Notes: generated by a model from the sequence alone, not told the origin. Shown: positions 1 to 7,463, numbered from the stretch's first letter. The stretch: 12,340 nt of DNA from CANJQH01 sp031368515 (GCA_031368515.1 JANMNW010000151.1:1-12340); one strand, 5' to 3'. Made by a program: numbers and translations.

Positions 1-2
1 GG

Positions 3-1175
3 CCGATTTGGGACGACAGCGAGCGCGCCGGCGTGATGGACGTGCTTGAGTCGGGCAAGTGGTGGTATGGCGAGCGCGTCAAGCGCTTTGAAGCCGAATT
101 CGCCAGGTTTCAAGACGCGCGTTATGGCGTGACCGCTTCGAGCGGCACCACCGCGCTCGAAACGCTGCTCGAAGCTGTCGGCATCGGGCCGGGCGACGAG
201 GTGATCGTGCCGCCGTACACGTTCATCGCCACGGCTAGCGCGGTGCTGCGCGTGGGTGCGATTCCGGTGTTTGCCGATATTGAGCCTGGCACGTGGAGCA
301 TGGATCCCGAAGCGGCGCTCAAACGCATCTCATCGCGCACCAAAGCCATGATGCCGGTGCATTTTGGCGGGCGTATCGTGGACATGGATCGCTTTTTGGA
401 AATTGGCCGGGCGCACAACGTGATGATTCTTGAAGATGCCTGTCATTCGTGGGGTGGCAAGTGGAAAGGCAAAGGCACCGGCGCGATCGGGCTGGGCGGT
501 GTCTTTAGCTTTCAGGTGTCGAAGAACATTGCCAGCGCCGAGGGCGGCATTATTCTGACCGATGACCAGACGCTGGCTGAACGATGCCGCAGTATCACCA
601 ATTGCGGCCGCACGTTGGATGGCGCCTGGTATGACCACGCCAATCTCGGTTCGAATTTGCGCCTGACGGAGTTTCAGGCGGCGATCCTGCTTGGCCAGCT
701 TTCGCGCCTTGAGGCGCACACGCTGCGGCGCGAGCGCAATGGCGCCTATCTCACCGAGCGACTGGCTGAGATGCCGGCCATCGACACGCTGACAGAAGAT
801 GCGCGCATCACGCGCCGGCCCTATCACCTGTACACGTTTCGGCTGAACAGCGAACTGTTGGGAGTGTCGCGCGAGCGCTTTATCAGGGCGCTGGACGCCG
901 AAGGCGTGCCGGCATCCCCGGGCTATCTGCGCCCGGCCTACAAGATGGGCGTGTTTCAAAACATCCACGATCCAGCTGTGGGCGGGCGCGTGACGCGCGC
1001 CAACCCCGGCGTTGCGCTAGATTATTCCAGCGTGCATTGCCCGGTGGCCGAGCGTGCTTGCGCCGAAACGATCTGGCTTTCGCACACGCTGTTGCTGGCC
1101 GATGCCGGCGCGATGCGGGGCATTGCCGACGCGATTGAAAAAGTTCTCACGCAGGCGTCGGAGATTCCGGCATGA
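3..1175 (+). CDS. DegT/DnrJ/EryC1/StrS family PLP aminotransferase, 5' end cut by window
   Basis: PLP-dependent enzyme of the family that transaminates keto-sugars or keto-inositols, normally with glutamate or glutamine as amino donor; cytosolic. The frame is open from base 3 and reads PIWDDSERAGVMDVLESGKW, a normal family N-terminus, so the GTG (33) and ATG (36) are internal codons and the true start lies upstream of the window. Visible family features are the SSGTTAL cofactor-phosphate region, the LEDACHSWGG segment with the pyridine-nitrogen Asp (codon 435-437), and FSFQVSKNIASAEGG with the Schiff-base Lys (codon 522-524). NLGSNLRLTEFQAAILLGQL and a complete C-terminus follow. The stop overlaps the next gene's start as ATGA, implying translational coupling. 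The FSFQ..K form and C-terminal sequence resemble the inosose/inositol aminotransferase side of the family. Substrate is not readable; sugar transaminase is the safe call. Confidence 0.9.
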   Translation, partial: PIWDDSERAGVMDVLESGKWWYGERVKRFEAEFARFQDARYGVTASSGTTALETLLEAVGIGPGDEVIVPPYTFIATASAVLRVGAIPVFADIEPGTWSMDPEAALKRISSRTKAMMPVHFGGRIVDMDRFLEIGRAHNVMILEDACHSWGGKWKGKGTGAIGLGGVFSFQVSKNIASAEGGIILTDDQTLAERCRSITNCGRTLDGAWYDHANLGSNLRLTEFQAAILLGQLSRLEAHTLRRERNGAYLTERLAEMPAIDTLTEDARITRRPYHLYTFRLNSELLGVSRERFIRALDAEGVPASPGYLRPAYKMGVFQNIHDPAVGGRVTRANPGVALDYSSVHCPVAERACAETIWLSHTLLLADAGAMRGIADAIEKVLTQASEIPA

Positions 1176-2461
1176 GCGGATTTCGGGCCGCGGCCGCCGA
1201 AGTTGATCTGCAGCCGCCGGTTGGCAGCTGGCTGAGCGGCTTTGCGCTGCGGGTCTCGCCGTCGGACGGTCAGCACGACGCCTTGATGGCGCGGGCGCTG
1301 CTGTTGCGCGATGGCGCGCAGGCGCTGATGATCATCACGCTCGACGTCATCGGCATGACCACGCGCGACGCCGCCGACTTGCGCGCGCGCATCGGCGCGG
1401 CGGCCGGAATTCCGGCGCATGCAGTGCTGCTGGCATGTTCACATACACATTCGGCGCCGGCGACCATGCCGTTTCGCGGCGTGCTGGGACACCTGGATGT
1501 GTCGTGGTGGGGGCGCGCCAGAGAAAAGATCGTGGCGGTGGCTGCGGCCCTGCCACGCAAGTTGCGGGAAGCGCGATTGCGCATCGCATCGACGCAAGTG
1601 GCCGGCATTAGCTATAACCGGCAGGATCATAGCCGGCCGATCGACACCGAGCTGCTTGTGCTGGGTGTCGATGGCGTGCGCGGAGGCTCAATCGCCACCG
1701 TCGCAAACTTCGCGGTGCATCCGGTAACGCTCAGCCATGGCAATCTGAAACTTTCGGGCGATGTGCCAGGCGAGGTGTCGCGCAGGCTTGCTGCGGCGAC
1801 CGGCGGCATCGGGCTGTATCTGCAAGGCGCGTGCGGCGATGTCAATCCCAGCGTGGATCTCAAGCGCGGTTGGGGCAACGGCACTTTTGCCGATGTGGCC
1901 GCTATGGGACGGCGCTTGTCCGATGCGGCGTTGCGCGCGCTCAAAACAGCCGAATCTTCGCGGGCTGTGCGGCTGCGGTCGACGGACGTTGAGACAGCGT
2001 TGCCGCTTGATCGCGCGCCGTCGCTGAAGCAGCTTGACGCACTGCTTGCGCAATTTCAAGACCGCCTGGATAAGGCGCGCGCGTCAGGTGACATTGCGGA
2101 GCAAGGCTTTGCGTTGTCATTCATGCGTTGGTCGGCCGAGCTGCGCGCGGCGATTTTGACCCGGAGGCTGCCGCGTAAGCAGCCGTTGACGATGTGGACG
2201 GCTGCGATCAACGATGTGCGACTGCTGGCGGTGCCGCTGGAGCCCTACAGCGACATCGCGCTGAATTTCAAACGGCTCGTGCTGCCCGAGCGCGGCTGTG
2301 TGGTTGGCTATGCCAATGGCCTCATCGGCTACTGCGCCAGCGATTGGGCGAAAGCGCAAGGCGGCTATGGCCCGGACGAGGCTTGCCGCTGGTTTCCGGA
2401 ACAGTTGTTGCCGATTGGGCGCGGGGCGGTGGGCCAGATCGTTCGAGCGGCGGCGCGCTGA
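1172..2461 (+). CDS. Neutral/alkaline ceramidase N-terminal-domain-like metallohydrolase
   Basis: A 429-residue protein of the neutral/alkaline non-lysosomal ceramidase fold (Ceramidase_alk). Family landmarks in order: CSHTHSAP at 89-96 (zinc His), NFAVHPVTL at 179-187 (second His), GDVPGEVSRRL at 197-207, GACGDVNPS at 219-227, EPYSDIAL at 357-364 (candidate zinc Glu 357), and GYANGLIGY ending at Tyr387. True ceramidases have GDVSPN with a catalytic Ser; here that Ser is Asn225, so ceramide hydrolysis is doubtful and another amide or ester substrate is likely. No signal peptide is seen, so it is probably cytosolic, unlike secreted ceramidases. The ATG overlaps the upstream stop (ATGA), and a GGAG at 1160-1163 lies 8 bases ahead of it. 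It is probably cotranscribed with the aminotransferase. Such ceramidase-like proteins occur in carbohydrate-catabolic neighbourhoods; the specific function here is unknown. Confidence 0.82.
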   Translation: MSGFRAAAAEVDLQPPVGSWLSGFALRVSPSDGQHDALMARALLLRDGAQALMIITLDVIGMTTRDAADLRARIGAAAGIPAHAVLLACSHTHSAPATMPFRGVLGHLDVSWWGRAREKIVAVAAALPRKLREARLRIASTQVAGISYNRQDHSRPIDTELLVLGVDGVRGGSIATVANFAVHPVTLSHGNLKLSGDVPGEVSRRLAAATGGIGLYLQGACGDVNPSVDLKRGWGNGTFADVAAMGRRLSDAALRALKTAESSRAVRLRSTDVETALPLDRAPSLKQLDALLAQFQDRLDKARASGDIAEQGFALSFMRWSAELRAAILTRRLPRKQPLTMWTAAINDVRLLAVPLEPYSDIALNFKRLVLPERGCVVGYANGLIGYCASDWAKAQGGYGPDEACRWFPEQLLPIGRGAVGQIVRAAAR

Positions 2462-2513
2462 CGCAATACAGTTCAACCTGACACTTCCTCTCAACTTCTC
2501 GCGCATGCCCACG

Positions 2514-2564
2514 TTGAGGTGGCCTACACCTTAAGATGGGGCCTACCTTGAGGTGGAGCCCAAG
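2514..2564. repeat. Three tandem 17-nt imperfect repeats between convergent genes
   Basis: Three units start at 2514, 2531 and 2548, with exact 17-base spacing. Each begins TTGAGGTGG, TTAAGATGG or TTGAGGTGG and continues with a CCTAC- or GCCC-containing half. The first unit also forms a hairpin, TTGAGGTG / CACCTTAA, at 2514-2534 (8 pairs including one G-U, loop GCCTA). CTCAAC at 2490-2495 could instead pair with GTTGAG at 2513-2518. The array sits between the stops of two convergent genes and has no following T-run, so it is not a classical terminator. It may aid transcript ending or protein binding; its role is unknown. Confidence 0.6.
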
Positions 2565-2568
2565 TTGT

Positions 2569-3351
2569 TCAGCGCAGTGCAATCGCGTCGAACAACACGC
2601 TGCTGGACAAGCCGCGCAGCACATGACCTTCGCCGGTTAGCACGTTTAGCGTCACCCTGCCGTTGAGCCCGTTCAGCGCAGCGGTGGTTTGCCGCGCCGC
2701 TTTCACCCAACTGCTGTCTTGCTCCCCCACAAAAATCGTGACTGGCATGGCGATCAGCCTACCCAGCGCGGCTTCGTCATCGCTGGTGATCGGGAAACCG
2801 GGCAGCACGGTAAGCGAGTGGAACAGTTCCGGGTTGCGCCCGGCGATGCGAAAGGCGCTGATGCCGCCGTTGCTGATGCCCGCCAACACATACCGGCCAC
2901 CCTGGGGCTGATAACGAACGCTTGTCATGCGCAAAAACTCTGGCACCAACTCCTCCGCGCCCTCAAAGAACAGCACACCTCCGGGCGCGACCGGGCTGAT
3001 CACCACCCATCCGCGTTTGCGCGCTTCGGTCACCCAAACCTCGGCCATAACCTGGCCGGTTAACGTTTTGTCCTGGCCGCCCGGCGGCATCGCCAGCAGC
3101 ACCGGATATGGTTTTTGGGGATCAAAGCCAGCGGGCACGCTAACTGCATATTCAATGGTTGTTCCGCCCGCCACCACGCTTTCAGAGGCGAATAGCGCGT
3201 CGTTCGCCGCTTGAGCTGTGGCAATCGGCGTGACTGTGGCGACTGATGCCGCCGCGGTCGCCACAGGCGTCGGAAGGGGTGTCGCTGGACCGCACGCCGC
3301 CAGCACGAAACAAGCCGGCGCAAGTATGGAATAGGAAATAGCCCGTGGCAT
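2569..3351 (-). CDS. Lipoprotein alpha/beta hydrolase (esterase-like)
   Basis: A 260-residue exported lipoprotein. The N-terminus has one Arg, a hydrophobic stretch and a lipobox (VLAAC) giving a lipidated Cys20. A Pro/Thr/Ala-rich linker follows to about residue 50, then an alpha/beta-hydrolase domain. The nucleophile elbow is GISNGG with Ser160, and the likely partners are Asp212 (GEQDSSW) and His243 (GEGHVL). The PYPVLLAMPPGG segment (about 81-92) is the usual oxyanion-hole region of feruloyl-esterase/PHB-depolymerase-like enzymes. It would act outside the cytoplasmic membrane, hydrolysing an ester such as an acyl or feruloyl group on a glycan; the substrate is inferred only from context. 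It is encoded on the strand opposite to its neighbours and diverges from the enolase-superfamily gene across about 70 bases. No clear Shine-Dalgarno precedes the ATG. Confidence 0.8.
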   Translation of the reverse strand: MPRAISYSILAPACFVLAACGPATPLPTPVATAAASVATVTPIATAQAANDALFASESVVAGGTTIEYAVSVPAGFDPQKPYPVLLAMPPGGQDKTLTGQVMAEVWVTEARKRGWVVISPVAPGGVLFFEGAEELVPEFLRMTSVRYQPQGGRYVLAGISNGGISAFRIAGRNPELFHSLTVLPGFPITSDDEAALGRLIAMPVTIFVGEQDSSWVKAARQTTAALNGLNGRVTLNVLTGEGHVLRGLSSSVLFDAIALR

Positions 3352-3381
3352 GGGTGAATAATAAACGCGGGCCTGAACGAT

Positions 3382-3409
3382 TTGGCTTATTCACAATCTG
3401 CAATACACT
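3382..3409 (+). promoter_or_regulatory. Possible sigma70-type promoter for the enolase-superfamily/nagB operon
   Basis: TTGGCT at 3382-3387 and TACACT at 3404-3409 are 16 bases apart, each matching four of six consensus positions. Transcription would start near 3416, leaving only about 7 bases before the ATG at 3423. The match is weak; its place in the divergent gap upstream of a compact operon is the main support. Confidence 0.28.
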
Positions 3410-3422
3410 TTCGGGAAGCAAT

Positions 3423-4601
3423 ATGAAAGTCACTGGCGTTCGCTTTAAACCGTATGAGGTCGCGTTGACTCGCCCGCTGGGCGATGCCAACGGGCCGAAT
3501 GGCTGCACGCACCTTGGGATGATGGCGGTGTATCTCGACACGGATGCGGGCCTAACCGGACTGTCATTCAGCGGGCCTGGCATGCAGGGCGCCATCAGCG
3601 GGCTTGTCGACGCGCACGTCTCGGGCCGCGACCCACGCGGCGTGCGCGGCTTGTGGAAGCGCATGGTCTATCATGTTTTCAAGGGCGGCAACCGCGGCAT
3701 GATCACCGGGGCCATCTCCGCGATCGATGTTGCGCTCTGGGACCTCAAAGCCAAAGCCAACAACGAACCGCTTTGGCGCACACTCGGCGCGTCGTCACGC
3801 CGCGCTCGCGCTTATGCCAGCGACATTGGCCTAAACCTGTCTGACTACGAGCTAAAGGCGTTTTACTCACGCATGGCCGGGCAGGGCGTTTCGGCGGCCA
3901 AAATCAAAGTCGGCCTGAACATCGACGATGATTTGCGGCGCATCGAACTCATGCGCGATGCGCTGGCCACCAGCGGCAAGCGGCCGGAGTTGATGATCGA
4001 CTCGAACGAGTACTGGTCGCCTAAGCAGGCTATTCGACAGATCCAGGCGATTGAGCAGACATTTGATTTGACGTGGGTCGAGGAGCCAGCTCGCCGCTGG
4101 GACTATCGCGGATTGCGCAAAGTGTCGCAAAGCGTGCGCGCAGCTGTGGCCACCGGCGAAAACTTGCACGATCCCGGCGACTATCTAGCGCTGATGGACA
4201 ACGAAGCTGTTGATGTGGTGCAGGTCGGCGTTGGCACCACCGGCATCACCGGCGCGATGATGGTCGCAGATATGGCATATGGGTTTGATCTGCCGGTGGC
4301 GCTGATGGGTACTCCGGCCAACTACTCGGGCCATCTTGCGGCAGCTTTGCCCAACCACAACATGATGGAGGTCGTGGACGCAGGCATGGATCAGGGCATG
4401 ATTCACAGCCACAAGGTTGTGGTCGGCTACGTTGTTTTGAGCGATGCACCTGGCCTCGGCATTGTGATGGATGAAGCCAAGCTGGATGCCATGCATGTCG
4501 ATTCACCGTCCAAAGGGGCCACGATGCCGTTCCCACGGCGGCGCGGCGCAGGGTTGTATCAAGTGCCGCTGTCTGAGCCGGAAGAATTGCCGGAGGACTA
4601 G
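3423..4601 (+). CDS. Mandelate racemase/muconate lactonizing enzyme family protein (enolase superfamily)
   Basis: A 392-residue enolase-superfamily enzyme. These abstract a proton alpha to a carboxylate using a Mg2+ site, typically to dehydrate or epimerise sugar acids. The start is ATG 3423, after GGGAAG; an in-frame ATG at 3345 would add 26 residues that do not look like the family N-terminus (MKVTGVRFKPYEVALTRPLG). The capping domain covers about 1-125, with AISAIDVALWDLKAK at 97-111. The barrel carries KIK (Lys160, Lys162), the Mg ligand Asp193 (MIDSNEYW), WVEEP (219-222) and ATGEN (Glu246). The region that normally holds the His-Asp dyad reads VDVVQVGVGTTGITG and LMGTPANYSGH, so the barrel-strand Asp and His appear absent, leaving the KxK lysines as the obvious base. 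It is followed after 15 bases by the dioxygenase gene. Substrate is unknown; a sugar acid is likely. Confidence 0.88.
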   Translation: MKVTGVRFKPYEVALTRPLGDANGPNGCTHLGMMAVYLDTDAGLTGLSFSGPGMQGAISGLVDAHVSGRDPRGVRGLWKRMVYHVFKGGNRGMITGAISAIDVALWDLKAKANNEPLWRTLGASSRRARAYASDIGLNLSDYELKAFYSRMAGQGVSAAKIKVGLNIDDDLRRIELMRDALATSGKRPELMIDSNEYWSPKQAIRQIQAIEQTFDLTWVEEPARRWDYRGLRKVSQSVRAAVATGENLHDPGDYLALMDNEAVDVVQVGVGTTGITGAMMVADMAYGFDLPVALMGTPANYSGHLAAALPNHNMMEVVDAGMDQGMIHSHKVVVGYVVLSDAPGLGIVMDEAKLDAMHVDSPSKGATMPFPRRRGAGLYQVPLSEPEELPED

Positions 4602-4603
4602 CT

Positions 4604-4610
4604 CAGGAGG
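4604..4610 (+). promoter_or_regulatory. Shine-Dalgarno CAGGAGG that decides the dioxygenase start
   Basis: A near-perfect CAGGAGG lies right after the upstream stop. It abuts the in-frame TTG at 4611 (no spacing) but is 6 bases from the GTG at 4617, so GTG 4617 is the likely initiator. Confidence 0.7.
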
Positions 4611-4616
4611 TTGACT

Positions 4617-5462
4617 GTGGTTGAAGTTTCAAACGAGCATATTGAGCAATATCGCGACGACGGCTACACGATCGCGCGCCAGATGTTCTCGCCTGAAGAA
4701 GTGGCGTTCTATCGCGATCACTATATGGCCATGCGCGCCGAGGGGCCCAAGCCGGGCGACTATGGAGCGCACACCTATATCGGCGATGACCCGCTCTACC
4801 AGTTTCCGCGCTTGATCAACATGCATCACTGGGACGATCACACGATGCGCTGGATGCTCAGCGAGCGCTTCAAGATGTTTTTGACCGGCTTGCTGGGGCG
4901 CGAGCCGTACGCTTCGCAGACCATGCTGTATTTCAAACCGCCCAAATCGCGCGGCCAGGCACTGCATCAGGATAACTGGTATTTGCGCGTGTCGCCCGGC
5001 TCTTGCGTTGGCGCGTGGCTGGCATTGGACGATTGCGATGAGGCCAATGGTTGCCTGCAGCTTGTGCCTGGCAGCAATAAGTGGCCGTTGTTATGCTCGG
5101 TCGAGGCTGACAGCACGCAGAGCTTCACCAACAACACGGTGCCGCTGCCGCAGGGCGCCGTTGTGAAACCCATGATTATGCGCGCGGGCGATGTGTTGTT
5201 CTTTCACGGATCGGTCGTGCATGGCAGCCCGCCAAACACAACATCCGATCGCTTTCGGCGCGCGCTGATCGGCCATTACGTCGACGGCGATGTCAAGCAG
5301 GTCTGGAAGTTTTACAGCCCGGCGCATCGCTTCGATGGCAGCTTGGTTGAAATCGACGAAGCGCCGGAAGGCGGCTTGTGTGGCACGTGGGTGACGAAGA
5401 ACGGCGAGCAGGTGGTGGAGATGGCTGGGCAGCTCAATTCGGCGAACAAATCACTGGAGTAG
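4617..5462 (+). CDS. Phytanoyl-CoA dioxygenase (PhyH) family Fe(II)/2-oxoglutarate oxygenase
   Basis: A 281-residue non-heme iron oxygenase that would couple decarboxylation of 2-oxoglutarate to hydroxylation of a small molecule. Counting from GTG 4617, the iron facial triad is ALHQDNW (His117, Asp119) and the second His of FFHGSVVHGSPPN (His202). The 2-oxoglutarate-binding Arg is probably Arg214 in DRFRRA. WLALDDCDEANGCLQLVPGS (135-154) is the characteristic family segment after HxD. The N-terminus (EQYRDDGYTIARQMFSPEEV) is also typical. Length is normal for bacterial PhyH proteins. It lies in an operon between the enolase-superfamily gene and nagB, with nagB's ATG 3 bases after its stop. 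Known bacterial relatives hydroxylate or demethylate varied substrates, so the name does not imply phytanoyl-CoA. A ring or N/O-alkyl carbon of a modified sugar is a contextual guess. Confidence 0.88.
   Translation: MVEVSNEHIEQYRDDGYTIARQMFSPEEVAFYRDHYMAMRAEGPKPGDYGAHTYIGDDPLYQFPRLINMHHWDDHTMRWMLSERFKMFLTGLLGREPYASQTMLYFKPPKSRGQALHQDNWYLRVSPGSCVGAWLALDDCDEANGCLQLVPGSNKWPLLCSVEADSTQSFTNNTVPLPQGAVVKPMIMRAGDVLFFHGSVVHGSPPNTTSDRFRRALIGHYVDGDVKQVWKFYSPAHRFDGSLVEIDEAPEGGLCGTWVTKNGEQVVEMAGQLNSANKSLE
5456..5459 (+). promoter_or_regulatory. Shine-Dalgarno GGAG for nagB
   Basis: GGAG within the last codons of the dioxygenase gene is 6 bases from ATG 5466 but only 3 from the in-frame GTG 5463. This favours ATG 5466 and suggests translational coupling. 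Confidence 0.55.
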
Positions 5463-5465
5463 GTG

Positions 5466-6212
5466 ATGCGCGTCGATGCACTGACTGTCGATACCTATCC
5501 AAGCAACAGCGCTCTGGGCGAAGCGGCGGCCGCCGCCGTTGCGCCGGCGCTGCGTGATGAACTTAAGCGCCGTGGCGAAGCTTCGCTGATTGTGGCCACC
5601 GGCAACTCGCAGCTCGCGTTTATGCAGGCGCTGGGCCAGATCGACGACTTGGCTTGGGACCGCATCACGCTCTTTCACATGGATGAGTACATCGGCATGT
5701 CCGAGTCGCATCCAGCCAGCTTTCGCCGCTATATCCGCGAAAAGCTTGTCGACCGTGTTTTGCCCCGCGCTTTTTTGGGCATCGATGGCGATGCCGAAAA
5801 TTTGGCCGATGAGATCGACCGCTACTCAAAACTGCTGCGAGAGCACAAGCCGGTGGCCTGCGTGATGGGCATCGGCGAAAATGGGCATCTGGCCTTTAAC
5901 GACCCGCCTGCTGACTTTCAGACATCAGCGACGGTACATGTGGTGAATCTTGACGAGGCCTGCCGGCGCCAGCAAGTGGGTGAGGGTCATTTCAAGACCA
6001 TGGCGGATGTGCCGCGTCAGGCCTTGTCGTTGACAGTGCCTGCGCTGCTTCGACCACGTCACGTGTTCGTGGTTGTGCCCGAGAAGCGCAAGGCTCAGGC
6101 TGTGCGCACGGCGTTGCGCGGACCCGTTACGCCGGCGTGTCCGGCCTCGATCCTGCGCACCTGCTCTCACGCGCGGCTTTTTCTGGACGCCGACTCGGCG
6201 TCGCTGCTGTGA
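5466..6212 (+). CDS. nagB: Glucosamine-6-phosphate deaminase family protein
   Basis: A 248-residue NagB-family protein. The classical reaction is glucosamine-6-P to fructose-6-P plus ammonia, feeding amino sugars into glycolysis. Seen in sequence: LIVATGNSQL (41-50, phosphate-loop region), LFHMDEYIGM (Asp73, equivalent to E. coli Asp72), MGIGENGHLAFNDPP (134-148, with His141), and a complete C-terminus. The E. coli motif GNDGHIAFNE becomes GENGHLAFND here, so the Asp141 equivalent is Asn139 and the Glu148 equivalent is Asp146. A GIGENGH form is shared by a divergent NagB subfamily, so the protein is probably active but may use a variant substrate. I chose ATG 5466 over GTG 5463 on ribosome-binding spacing. 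It is the last gene of the plus-strand operon and converges with nagA, 25 bases away. Symbol by family; exact substrate is less certain. Confidence 0.87.
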   Translation: MRVDALTVDTYPSNSALGEAAAAAVAPALRDELKRRGEASLIVATGNSQLAFMQALGQIDDLAWDRITLFHMDEYIGMSESHPASFRRYIREKLVDRVLPRAFLGIDGDAENLADEIDRYSKLLREHKPVACVMGIGENGHLAFNDPPADFQTSATVHVVNLDEACRRQQVGEGHFKTMADVPRQALSLTVPALLRPRHVFVVVPEKRKAQAVRTALRGPVTPACPASILRTCSHARLFLDADSASLL

Positions 6213-6237
6213 GACAAGCGCGTGCCGGCATCTGGCC

Positions 6238-7449
6238 CTAGAGCGCGGGCGCGACCCGCCGCCCGCCGCGGATCACGAGAGTAAGTTCATGAGCGCGGCT
6301 CCACACCAGCAGATCCGCGACGGCCCCCGGCGCGATCATGCCTTTGTCGGCCAGCCCCAGTACGCGGGCGGGTGTGCCCGTCGCCAGCGCGATGGCATCG
6401 CTGAACGCCAAGCCTGAAAGGCGTACCGCATTTTGCACCGCATCGCGCAGCGTGATCGTGCTGCCCGCCAGCCAGTTGCCGCCGCGCAGGCTGCGTGCAA
6501 ATCCGCGCGCATCGACGCGCGCCGAGATGCCGCCGCTGGCGTAGTCACCGGGAGGGCAACCCGCTACCGTGGACGCGTCTGAGGTGAGCGACAGGCGGTC
6601 GCGGCCTTTGGCTCGCAGCAGCGGCTGGAGTAGTGCGGCGTGTTGGTGAAAGCCATCCATGATCACGGCCCCGGCCAACGCGTCGATCGCCAGAAATGCG
6701 CCGACCACGCCGGGTTCGCTGCCCATGAATCCCAGCGCATTTTCCGCGCGATGCGGCCAGTCGCTGGCGTTGCCCGCATGGGTGACAAACGACAGCCCGG
6801 CGTCGACGGCTATCCGCATCTGGTCGTAGGTGGCGGCGGAGTGCCCGGCGCACACCACGATGCCGCGCCGCGCAAGTTCCTGTATCAGCACCGTGCTGCC
6901 GGGCAGCTCCGGCGCAAGGGTCAGCATGCGGATGGTGCAAACACCGTCATGCGTGGCGGCGTCAAGCAACCGCTGCAAAAGCGCTGAATTCGGCAGGCGC
7001 AGCGCATCTGGATCGTGCGCGCCGCTTTTTGCCGGCGCCAGGAACGGCCCCTCCAGATGAATCCCGGGCAATCCCGCCCGCGCAACCGCCGCCGCAAGCG
7101 CGCGCAAGCTTGCGCACAAGGTGTCTTCCGGCGCGGTGATCAGCGTTGGCAAAATCGTTGTGGCGCCGCGGCTGACATGAAAATCCAGCACCTCGTCAAA
7201 ATGGGCGATGTCATGCGCTTGAAAGCTGTGACCCAGCGCGCCATTGACCTGGATGTCGATCAGGCCGGGCGTCACGATGCCATCCCGGGCATCGATGACT
7301 GCCTCGCCGTTGGCTGGCGCGCTGAACCCGTCTTCGATGGCACTTATGCGTCCGCCGTCGATCACGATGGAGGCATCGCGAAGCACGCCCGTTTGTGTGA
7401 GCGCGACGCCGGCGTGGAGCGTTTGGCGGCCAGATGCTGGGTTGATCAT
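6238..7449 (-). CDS. nagA: N-acetylglucosamine-6-phosphate deacetylase
   Basis: A 403-residue amidohydrolase-superfamily enzyme that removes acetate from GlcNAc-6-P to give GlcN-6-P, the NagB substrate; cytosolic. In order: N-terminal beta-sandwich (DASIVIDGGRISAIEDG, about 25-41), PGLIDIQVNG (61-70), HLEGPF with metal-binding Glu133, CAGHSAATY with His203, THAGNA with His224, DGFHQH (265-270), LTSDAS with the catalytic Asp291, LAGS (327-330), and a C-terminal DLLVWSRAHELTLVIRGG strand pair. Length is normal. The frame stays open upstream to 8070, but family sequence begins at MINPASGRQT, so ATG 7449 is the start and the extension is antisense shadow of the next gene. There is no strong Shine-Dalgarno; a TAAAAT -10 lies close upstream. 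It is transcribed towards nagB and therefore separately from that operon. Confidence 0.92.
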   Translation of the reverse strand: MINPASGRQTLHAGVALTQTGVLRDASIVIDGGRISAIEDGFSAPANGEAVIDARDGIVTPGLIDIQVNGALGHSFQAHDIAHFDEVLDFHVSRGATTILPTLITAPEDTLCASLRALAAAVARAGLPGIHLEGPFLAPAKSGAHDPDALRLPNSALLQRLLDAATHDGVCTIRMLTLAPELPGSTVLIQELARRGIVVCAGHSAATYDQMRIAVDAGLSFVTHAGNASDWPHRAENALGFMGSEPGVVGAFLAIDALAGAVIMDGFHQHAALLQPLLRAKGRDRLSLTSDASTVAGCPPGDYASGGISARVDARGFARSLRGGNWLAGSTITLRDAVQNAVRLSGLAFSDAIALATGTPARVLGLADKGMIAPGAVADLLVWSRAHELTLVIRGGRRVAPAL

Positions 7450-7463
7450 GCCAAAAGAACCGC

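Noticed and set aside
33..38. GTG/ATG at 33-38 as the aminotransferase start
   Set aside because: Family-typical N-terminal residues continue upstream to the window edge, so these codons are internal.
3345..3422. Upstream start for the enolase-superfamily protein at ATG 3345
   Set aside because: It adds 26 atypical residues, overlaps the divergent lipoprotein start, and ignores the GGGAAG before ATG 3423.
4611..4616. TTG 4611 as start of the dioxygenase
   Set aside because: It abuts the AGGAGG with no spacing; GTG 4617 has the normal 6-base spacing.
6213..6237. Bidirectional terminator between nagB and nagA
   Set aside because: Only a short TGCCGGCA palindrome is present, with no stable stem and no T-run on either strand.
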